From Blastococcus fimeti (lineage in GTDB: Bacteria; Actinomycetota; Actinomycetes; Mycobacteriales; Geodermatophilaceae): 64,000 nucleotides of DNA. The translations under genes and the position numbers were made by a program. The notes below the pieces were generated by a model. It saw only the letters and a program-made list of their open reading frames with translations, was not told where the DNA came from and searched no databases. Positions within the stretch are counted from its first letter, which is position 1. The number at the start of each line of letters is the position of its first letter. Positions 57,486-64,000 of this stretch are shown piece by piece. The stretch spans positions 682,001-746,000 of the forward strand of contig FNAW01000001.1 in assembly GCA_900102115.1 (NCBI GenBank). Direction: 5' to 3'.

Positions 57486-60400
57486 TCAGATGAGGGCGTC
57501 GATGGCCTTGTAGACGCGCTGCTCGGAGATCGGCCGCGGGGTGCCGATGCCCTGCGCGAAGAGCCCGACCCGCAGCTCCTCGACCATCCAGCGCACCCGC
57601 GCCACCGGGTCGTCGGGCGCCCCCGTGGCGGGCACCTGGGCGCGGAGCTGCTCGTACTCGGCGGTCACCGCGGCGACCTGCGCGGTCCAGAGCTCGTCGC
57701 GGACGGCGTTGGCGGGCAGCTTCTCCAGCCGGTGCGCCATCGCCCGCAGGTAGCGGACCAGGTCGGGGAGCCGGCGCCGGCCGGCAGCGGCGACGAAGCC
57801 GCGGTGCAGCAGACCGGTCATCTGGCGGCGCAGATCGGCCACCGCCGCCTCGGGCACCCGCCGTCCGGGTGCGGCCCCGATGGCGACCGCCACCTCGCGG
57901 GCCTGGGTGAGCACGGCCTCGACCTTCTGCACCGCGTCGACGGTGAGGGCCTGCAGCTCCCGCTTCGCCGTCGCCACCAGGGCGTCGAAGGCCGCCTGGT
58001 CCCGGGGCGGGCCACCGGCGGCCGCGATCAGCTCGTCGGCGGCGGCGTCGACGCAGTCGTCCACCAGCGCGGGGATCTCGCCGTCGGGGTTGAACTGCAG
58101 GGCCAGCCGGGTGCGCGGGCCGAGCGTCTTCACGACCTGCTTGGTGGGGGAGCCGGCCACGAGCACGAGCAGCCGTCGCGCCCCCCGCCAGCTGAGCCGG
58201 GTCGCCTCGACCTCGGTGGGGACGACGCGGACGCCGACGGTCGCGCCCTCGTCGACCAGCGCGGGATAGGCGGTGACCAGGTGGTCGCCCCGGCGCACCT
58301 CGACCGTCCGCGGCAGCGTGCCGATGTCCCACGTGGTCATCCGGCTGCGCTCGACGGAGGCCGCCGCGGCCGCCAGCGTCGCCCGGGCCTGCGGCGCCAC
58401 CTGCGCCTTGAGCGCGGCGAGGTCCTTGCCGGTGGCCAGCGGGCGCTGCTGGTCGTCGAGCACCCGGAAGGTGGCCCGCAGGTGGTCGGGCACCTGCGCG
58501 GGCTGCCAGGCATCGGACGGGACGACGACGCCGGCCGCCCGGCGCAGCTCGCGCTCCAGCGCCGGCAGCAGGGCCTCGCCCGGATCGATGTGCGGCAGCA
58601 CCTGGCGCACCCGGTCGGGGATCGGCACGAGCGCCCGGCGGGTCTGCTTCGGCAGCGTCCGCAGCAGGGCGGTCACCAGCTCCTCGCGCACGCCCGGCAC
58701 GGTGAAGGCCAGCGACTCCCCCGAGGTGCGCTGGGCCACGGCGTCGAGCACGCCCAGCGGCACGTCGACGGTGACGCCGTCCCGCGCGTCCCCGGGCGCG
58801 AAGGCGTAGGACAGCGGCAAGGACAGCCCCTGCGAGAGCTCGACCTCGTCCGGGTAGTCGTCCGGGTCCACCTGACCGGCGGCCGCGGCGTCGGTGAGCA
58901 TCGCCGGCGTGAAGGTGAGCAGGTCGGGGGTCTGCCGCGCGGCGGCCTTCCACCAGCGGTCGAAGTGCCGGGTGGAGACGACGTCGGCGGGCACGCGGGC
59001 GTCGTAGAGCTCGAACAGCGTCTCGTCGTCGACGGCGATGTCCCGCCGGCGGGCGCGCTCCTCGAGCTGGGCGACCTGCTCGATGGCGCGGGCGTTCTCC
59101 GCCCAGAACCGGTGGTGCGTCGTCCACTCCCCCTGCACGAGCGCGTGCCGGATGAACAGCTCGCGGCTGATCTCCGGGTCGATCGAGCCGTACTGCACCC
59201 GCCGGCCGACGACCAGCGGCAGACCGTAGAGCGTGACCCGCTCGGTGGCGACGACGGAGCCGCGCTTGGCGTCCCACCGGGGCTCGGAGTACTGCCGCTT
59301 GACCAGGTGGTCGGCGAGCTTCTCGACCGTCTCGGGATCGATCCGCGCGACCGTGCGGGCGAACAGCCTGCTGGTCTCGACGAGCTCCGCGGCGACCACC
59401 CAGCGCGGCGGCTTCTTCGCCAGCGGCGTGCCCGGCGCGAGCACGAAGCGGGTGTTGCGGGTGCCGAGGTACTCCCGGCCCGGCCGCCCCGGCTTGCCGT
59501 CCCGCTGCTTGGCCGGCTCGACCTGCATGCCCACGTGCGAGAGCAGTCCGGCCAGCAGTGCGGCGGTGATCCCGCGCTCGTCGGGCTCGGTCGCGGCCTC
59601 GCCGAGGTCCATCCCCAGCCGGCGGGCGGTTCCGCGGAGCTGACCGTGCAGGTCCTGCCACTCGCGGATCCGCAGGTAGTGCAGGAACTCCCGCTTCACC
59701 GTGCGGCGGAACTGGTTGCCGCTCAGTGCCTCGGCCTGCTCGCCGAGGTAGCGCCACAGGTTGAGCAGCGCGAGGAAGTCGGAGTTCTCGTCGGCGAAGC
59801 GGCGGTGCAGCTCGTCGGCGGCCTGCTGGTGCTCGGTCGGCCGCTCGCGCGGGTCCTGGATGGTCAGGCCGGCCGCGATGACCAGCACCTCCTCCAGCAC
59901 ACCGCGGCGGTCGCCCTCGACCACCATGCGGGCGATGCGGGGGTCCAGCGGCAGCGCGGCCAGCGACCGTCCGGTCGGCGTCAGCGCCCCGTGCTCGTCG
60001 AGGGCGCCGAGCTCCTCGAGCAGGGCCAGGCCGTCGGCGACGGCGCGGCGGTCCGGCGGGTCGACGAACGGGAAATCCTCGACCGCGCCCAGGTCGAGGG
60101 CCGCCATCTGCAGCAGCACCGAGGCGAGGTTGGTGCGCAGGATCTCCGGGTCGGTGAACTCCGGGCGCCCCTCGAAGTCGGCCTCGGAGTAGAGCCGGAT
60201 CGCGATGCCCGGCCCCAGCCGGCCGCAGCGGCCGGAGCGCTGCCGGGCCGAGGCCTGGCTGACCGCCTCGATCGGCAGCCGCTGCACCTTGGTGCGATGG
60301 CTGTACCGCGAGATGCGCGCGGTGCCCGGGTCGATGACGTAGCGGATGCCCGGAACGGTCAGCGACGTCTCGGCGACGTTCGTGGCCAGCACGATCCGCC

Positions 60401-61421
60401 GCCCGGTGTGCGAGCTGAACACCTTGTGCTGGTCGGCGGCGGACAGCCGCGAGTAGAGCGGCACGATCTCCGTGTAGGGCAGCGCCCGCTCCGCGAGCGC
60501 GTCCTGGGTGTCCCGGATCTCCCGCTCGCCGGCGAGGAACACCAGGATGTCGCCCGGCCCCTCGGCGACGAGCTCGTCGACGGCGTCCAGGACGGCGGTC
60601 ACCTGGTCGCGATCCTCGTCGGCCTCCGGGTCGTCCGGGTCGACGACGGGCCGGTACCGCACCTCCACCGGGTAGGTGCGGCCGCTGACCTCGACGATCG
60701 GCGCGCCGCGGAAGTGCGCCGCCACCCGCTCGACGTCGATCGTCGCCGAGGTGATGACCAGCTTCAGGTCCGGGCGCCGGGGCAGGATCTGCGCCAGGTA
60801 CCCGAGCAGGAAGTCGATGTTGAGGCTCCGCTCGTGGGCCTCGTCGAGGATGATCGTGTCGTACTGGCGCAGCAGTCGGTCGCGCTGGATCTCGGCCAGC
60901 AGCACGCCGTCGGTCATGAGCTTGACCAGCGTGTCGTCCGAGACCTGGTCGTTGAAGCGCATCTTGAAGCCGACGGCCTCGCCGAGCGGCGTCCCGAGCT
61001 CCTCGGCGATCCGTTCGGCGACGCTGCGCGCGGCGATCCGCCGCGGCTGGGTGTGCCCGATCCGGCCACGCACGCCCCGCCCGAGCTCGAGCGCGATCTT
61101 GGGCAGCTGCGTCGTCTTGCCCGAGCCGGTCTCCCCCGCCACGACGACGACCTGGGCGTCGCGGAGAGCGGCGGCGATGTCGTCGCGTCGCGCGCTGACC
61201 GGCAGGTCCTCGGGATAGGAGATCGCCGGGACAGCGGCCCGGCGGCGGGCGATCCGCTCCTCCGCGGCGACGACGTCGGCGACGATGCGCTCGCGCTGCC
61301 GCTCCCGGGCGGCGACGTCCCGGGTCTTCCGGAGCCCGTCGAGCCTCCGGCGAAGCCGGTGCTCGTCGGCCAGCGTCAGGGTCGCGAGGCGCGCGCGGAG
61401 GTCGTCCTGCGGAGAACTCAC
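57486..61421 (-). CDS. hrpA: ATP-dependent RNA helicase HrpA
   Basis: 1311-residue DEAH-box helicase, full length for HrpA. Motif I GETGSGKTTQLPK, motif II DEAH in TIILDEAHERSLN, motif III SATID and motif VI QRSGRCGRLGPG lie in the first 400 residues. The ratchet/OB regions and the long HrpA-specific C-terminal domain (DUF3418) follow. It acts on mRNA or stalled ribosomes. ATG at 61421, alone in its transcript. Confidence 0.95.
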   Translation of the reverse strand: MSSPQDDLRARLATLTLADEHRLRRRLDGLRKTRDVAARERQRERIVADVVAAEERIARRRAAVPAISYPEDLPVSARRDDIAAALRDAQVVVVAGETGSGKTTQLPKIALELGRGVRGRIGHTQPRRIAARSVAERIAEELGTPLGEAVGFKMRFNDQVSDDTLVKLMTDGVLLAEIQRDRLLRQYDTIILDEAHERSLNIDFLLGYLAQILPRRPDLKLVITSATIDVERVAAHFRGAPIVEVSGRTYPVEVRYRPVVDPDDPEADEDRDQVTAVLDAVDELVAEGPGDILVFLAGEREIRDTQDALAERALPYTEIVPLYSRLSAADQHKVFSSHTGRRIVLATNVAETSLTVPGIRYVIDPGTARISRYSHRTKVQRLPIEAVSQASARQRSGRCGRLGPGIAIRLYSEADFEGRPEFTDPEILRTNLASVLLQMAALDLGAVEDFPFVDPPDRRAVADGLALLEELGALDEHGALTPTGRSLAALPLDPRIARMVVEGDRRGVLEEVLVIAAGLTIQDPRERPTEHQQAADELHRRFADENSDFLALLNLWRYLGEQAEALSGNQFRRTVKREFLHYLRIREWQDLHGQLRGTARRLGMDLGEAATEPDERGITAALLAGLLSHVGMQVEPAKQRDGKPGRPGREYLGTRNTRFVLAPGTPLAKKPPRWVVAAELVETSRLFARTVARIDPETVEKLADHLVKRQYSEPRWDAKRGSVVATERVTLYGLPLVVGRRVQYGSIDPEISRELFIRHALVQGEWTTHHRFWAENARAIEQVAQLEERARRRDIAVDDETLFELYDARVPADVVSTRHFDRWWKAAARQTPDLLTFTPAMLTDAAAAGQVDPDDYPDEVELSQGLSLPLSYAFAPGDARDGVTVDVPLGVLDAVAQRTSGESLAFTVPGVREELVTALLRTLPKQTRRALVPIPDRVRQVLPHIDPGEALLPALERELRRAAGVVVPSDAWQPAQVPDHLRATFRVLDDQQRPLATGKDLAALKAQVAPQARATLAAAAASVERSRMTTWDIGTLPRTVEVRRGDHLVTAYPALVDEGATVGVRVVPTEVEATRLSWRGARRLLVLVAGSPTKQVVKTLGPRTRLALQFNPDGEIPALVDDCVDAAADELIAAAGGPPRDQAAFDALVATAKRELQALTVDAVQKVEAVLTQAREVAVAIGAAPGRRVPEAAVADLRRQMTGLLHRGFVAAAGRRRLPDLVRYLRAMAHRLEKLPANAVRDELWTAQVAAVTAEYEQLRAQVPATGAPDDPVARVRWMVEELRVGLFAQGIGTPRPISEQRVYKAIDALI

Positions 61422-61565
61422 CGGGCGCTCTCGTTCCTCTCGGGCTCGTCAGGGGTACCGGCGCACGCGCGCCGCCGTCCCAGGATCCCACTGCGCGGCC
61501 CGACTGCCCGCGACGTCACCAGGATCACAATGGATGCACCCTGCAACTGTGTGCATGCGTCCAAC

Positions 61566-61589
61566 AACCAGTCGTACGCTCTGCTGGTT
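61566..61589. promoter_or_regulatory. Candidate MarR operator with -10 box
   Basis: AACCAG and CTGGTT, 12 bases apart, bracket TACGCT (61575-61580), a -10 box placed for the marR gene. Bound repressor would block the promoter. Confidence 0.5.
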
Positions 61590-61612
61590 CCCGTCGTCGT
61601 CGAAGGGCCGTC

Positions 61613-62116
61613 ATGACCAGCTCCTCCGGCCCCGCCACGGTGGCTCGCGACCGCTCGGTCGAGACGCTGTCCGAGCAGTTGCCCCGCTTCCTCCGGCTGA
61701 TCTCCGCGGCCAAGGTGCACCTCTCCTCCGACCCGCGGGACCGGGCGGCCCTCGTGCTGCTGTACCCGCTGGCCCGGCTCGGCCCGCTCCGGCAGGGCGC
61801 CCTCGCCGACCAGGTGCGCGCCGACCCCTCCACCGTCAGCCGGCACGTCGCCACGCTGGTCCAGGAGGGCCTCGTGCAGCGGGTGGCCGACGAGTCCGAC
61901 GGCCGGGCCACCCAGCTGCTGGTGACCGACGCCGGGCTGGCCGCGCTCGAGCAGCTGGGCCGGGACCGGGCGGCGGTCGTGCAGCGCATCACCGCGGACT
62001 GGCAGCCGGACGACCTCGCCAGCTTCACCGGCCTCCTGGGCCGCTTCCTCGACGACCTCGCCGCCGCCCTGCCGGGCGACGCCGCCGCCACGCCCGTACC
62101 GGGAGACCTCCGATGA
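61613..62116 (+). CDS. MarR family transcriptional regulator
   Basis: 167-residue winged-helix regulator. Helix-turn-helix GALADQVRADPSTVSRHVATL and wing VADESDGRATQLLVT. The ATG has GAAGGG upstream and the stop overlaps the exporter start by ATGA, so it probably controls that exporter and itself, likely released by a small drug. Confidence 0.92.
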   Translation: MTSSSGPATVARDRSVETLSEQLPRFLRLISAAKVHLSSDPRDRAALVLLYPLARLGPLRQGALADQVRADPSTVSRHVATLVQEGLVQRVADESDGRATQLLVTDAGLAALEQLGRDRAAVVQRITADWQPDDLASFTGLLGRFLDDLAAALPGDAAATPVPGDLR

Positions 62117-63876
62117 GCCAGACCACCGCAGCCGAACGGGGAGCCCGGCGGCGCACCGCCGCCGCCCCCGATGCCGACGGCACGTTCAGCCACCGGCAGA
62201 TCGTCACGATCCTCGTCGGCCTGATGGTCGCGATGTTCCTGGCGGCGCTGGACCAGACCGTCGTCTCCACCGCGATCCGCACCATCGCCGACGACCTGCA
62301 GGGCTACGACCTGCAGGCCTGGGCGACCACCGCGTTCCTCATCACCTCGACGATCGCGACCCCGCTGTACGGGAAGCTCTCCGACATCTACGGCCCGCGG
62401 CCGTTCTACCTGTTCGCGATCAGCATCTTCGTGGTCGGCTCGGTGCTCTGCGGCATGGCCGACTCGATGTACCAGCTGGCCGCCTTCCGGGCGGTGCAGG
62501 GCATCGGCGCCGGCGGCCTCATGTCGCTGGCCTTCGTGATCATCGGCAACATCGTCCCGCCGCGGGAGCGCTCGCGGTACCAGGGCTACTTCATGGCCGT
62601 CTTCGGCTCCTCGAGCGTCCTCGGGCCGGTCATCGGCGGCTTCTTCGCGGGGCAGGGCTCGCTGGTGGGCGTCGAGGGCTGGCGCTGGATCTTCTTCATC
62701 AACGTCCCCCTCGGGGCGGTGGCGTTCGTGACCATCTGGCGGGTGCTGCACCTGCCGCACGAGCGCCGTGAGCACCGCATCGACTGGCCCGGCGCGTTGG
62801 CGCTGATCACGTTCCTCGTGCCGCTGCTCGTCATCGCCGAGCAGGGCCGGACGTGGGGCTGGACCTCCGGCCGGGCGCTGGCCTGCTACGCCATCGGCGC
62901 CGTCGGCTTCGCGCTGTTCGTGCTGGCCGAGCGGGCCTACCGGGACGACGCGCTGCTGCCGCTGCGGCTGTTCCGCAACCGCACCTTCACGGTGAGCGGG
63001 GTCGGTTCGGTCGTCATGGGCGCCGGCATGTTCGGCGGGCTGCTGCTCCTGCCGCAGTACCTGCAGATCGTGCACGGCTCCAGCGCCACCGTCGCCGGCC
63101 TGCAGATGACGCCGCTGGTCCTCGGCATCATGAGCGGCGGCATCATCTCCGGCACCACGATCTCGAGGACGGGGAAGTACAAGGTCTTCCCGCTCGTCGG
63201 CGTCGCGCTGATGGTGGTCGCCCTGCTGTCGCTGTCCTTCGTCGTCCAGGCCGACACCTCGGTGTGGAAGATGGTGCCGTTCATGGTCATGCTCGGCCTG
63301 GGCCTGGGCTTCAACTTCCAGCCGGTCATCCTCGCCGTGCAGAACGCCGTCTCCCCGCGGGAGATCGGGGTGGCGACGTCGTCGGTCACCTTCTTCCGCC
63401 AGATGGGCGGCACGATCGGCACCGCGGCCTTCCTGTCGATCCTGTTCACCCGGCTGCCGACCGAGGTGGGCGGCCGGATCGGCGAGGTCGCCGGAGCGAA
63501 CCCCGAGGCCGCGGCCCAGGCGCAGCAGCTCCAGCAGGGCGGGATGGACGGGCTCCTCGCCGACACCACCCGGATCGCGGAGTTCCCGCTGCTGGTGGCG
63601 CCCTTCCGCGAGGGCTTCACCGCCACCATCGACCTGGTCTTCCTGATCGCTGCCGGCGTGGTCGCGATCGGCTTCTTCGTCTTCCTGTTCCTGCCGCAGC
63701 TCGCGTTGAGCGACAAGTCGGGGATCCAGGCGCAGCAGGACGAGGCGACCGCAGCGGCCGGCGAGCGGAACGACGTGGACGACGCCGGCCAGCAGGCGAT
63801 GCAGGGTGCCGGGGCAGCGGCCCCGACGTCCACCCCGCCCCCGGCCGGCCGCCCGGGCGACGACCCCGCCCGCTGA
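62113..63876 (+). CDS. DHA2 family MFS drug exporter
   Basis: 587-residue exporter with 14 predicted helices. LDQTVVSTAIRTIADDL is the first-helix motif of the EmrB/QacA group, GKLSDIYGPRPFYL motif A and GSSSVLGPVIGGFF motif C of drug:H+ antiporters. The C-terminal tail is hydrophilic, Gln/Ala/Pro-rich and cytoplasmic. ATG overlaps marR. Substrate unknown. Confidence 0.93.
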   Translation: MSQTTAAERGARRRTAAAPDADGTFSHRQIVTILVGLMVAMFLAALDQTVVSTAIRTIADDLQGYDLQAWATTAFLITSTIATPLYGKLSDIYGPRPFYLFAISIFVVGSVLCGMADSMYQLAAFRAVQGIGAGGLMSLAFVIIGNIVPPRERSRYQGYFMAVFGSSSVLGPVIGGFFAGQGSLVGVEGWRWIFFINVPLGAVAFVTIWRVLHLPHERREHRIDWPGALALITFLVPLLVIAEQGRTWGWTSGRALACYAIGAVGFALFVLAERAYRDDALLPLRLFRNRTFTVSGVGSVVMGAGMFGGLLLLPQYLQIVHGSSATVAGLQMTPLVLGIMSGGIISGTTISRTGKYKVFPLVGVALMVVALLSLSFVVQADTSVWKMVPFMVMLGLGLGFNFQPVILAVQNAVSPREIGVATSSVTFFRQMGGTIGTAAFLSILFTRLPTEVGGRIGEVAGANPEAAAQAQQLQQGGMDGLLADTTRIAEFPLLVAPFREGFTATIDLVFLIAAGVVAIGFFVFLFLPQLALSDKSGIQAQQDEATAAAGERNDVDDAGQQAMQGAGAAAPTSTPPPAGRPGDDPAR

Positions 63877-63891
63877 CGCCCCCCGCCCCCA

Positions 63892-63973
63892 CCCGAGTTG
63901 ATCATCGTCTCCGTGCCCGCGACACGGCAGAACACGCCGCTGCGGCGAGCACCGGGACGATGATCAACTCGGG
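63892..63973. repeat. 18-bp inverted repeat with 46-base loop
   Basis: CCCGAGTTGATCATCGTC (63892-63909) and its exact complement (63956-63973) begin 16 bases after the exporter stop. Right of it, an ATG at 63994 behind a G-rich stretch may open the next gene. It could be a terminator or a mobile-repeat relic. Confidence 0.75.
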
Positions 63974-64000
63974 GGTGGGGTGAGACTGGGGGCATGGCCA

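Noticed and set aside
57213..61616. A 1467-codon open frame on the plus strand opposite hrpA
   Set aside because: It is the mirror of a well-supported helicase gene; GC-rich third positions remove stops from the opposite frame. No domain or ribosome site.
1..64000. CRISPR arrays, tRNA/rRNA genes, IS elements, prophage or integrase genes
   Set aside because: None could be recognised; the repeats found are short palindromes or in-frame coding repeats, not CRISPR spacing.
63994..64000. Possible start of a further plus-strand gene (ATGGCCA)
   Set aside because: Only seven bases are visible, too few to call a gene.

Overview
The window is very GC-rich actinobacterial DNA, most likely from the Geodermatophilaceae (Blastococcus, Geodermatophilus, Modestobacter and relatives). 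The evidence is gene content: mycothiol genes (mshA, mshD), GlnR, an RsiG-type c-di-GMP-binding anti-sigma factor, an HbhA-like protein, LmeA/DUF2993 and DUF1416/DUF4395 sulfur genes. Starts are mostly GTG/ATG with tight ATGA/GTGA overlaps. At least nine genes look leaderless: a TANNNT box lies 6-7 bases before the start codon. I see no rRNA, tRNA, CRISPR array, insertion sequence or phage gene.

Layout. 1-5.6 kb: mshA, a YbjN-domain gene and an MFS exporter on the minus strand, then an SDR enzyme, murB and a methyltransferase; the gene order resembles M. tuberculosis Rv0482-Rv0487. 5.6-5.8 kb: a cluster of TTCCCGCGGGAA-type palindromes. 5.8-7.9 kb: an ECF sigma factor with two membrane/exported partners. 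8.0-18.2 kb: a nine-gene minus-strand catabolic island with a sphingosine-1-phosphate-lyase-like enzyme, two amidases, a gamma-glutamyltransferase, a class III aminotransferase, a class II aldolase, a cyclase-family hydrolase, a PfkB kinase and a TetR regulator, but no transporter. 18.3-25.3 kb: epimerase, spermidine-synthase-like enzyme, DUF2516, HbhA-like protein and XRE regulator (as in Rv0474-Rv0476), asparaginase, RsiG, YgfZ and Fur. 25.4-33.2 kb: PabC-like lyase, NhaA, a compact unit encoding a possible 12-residue peptide, DUF885, nitrobindin, DUF4184 and a PAS-PP2C phosphatase.

33.2-45.5 kb resembles Rv0814c-Rv0820: sseC, cysA, DUF4395 and a leaderless cysteine-containing leader peptide, thioredoxin, LmeA, a membrane protein, GlnR, MshD, then (after a glycosyltransferase and a decayed gene) pstSCAB behind a PHO box. 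45.5-46.0 kb: a second palindrome cluster, again between convergent genes. 46-49.7 kb: an LCP-like protein lacking usual catalytic residues, a coiled-coil protein with 14-residue tandem repeats, and two small soluble proteins. 49.9-57.1 kb: siderophore-interacting protein, a two-component pair, thioesterase, CysQ, CysD and CysN (sulfate activation), with a small antisense membrane gene between cysD and cysN. 57.1-64 kb: strong terminators, a 55-residue acidic protein, HrpA helicase, and a MarR regulator with its DHA2 drug exporter, closing with a long inverted repeat.

Recurring themes are thiol and sulfur metabolism (mshA, mshD, cysA/sseC with attenuator, thioredoxin, cysQDN), nutrient sensing (GlnR, Pst) and signalling (RsiG, ECF sigma, PP2C phosphatase, two-component system). 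The S1P-lyase island and several tiny or regulatory elements are the least explained parts.
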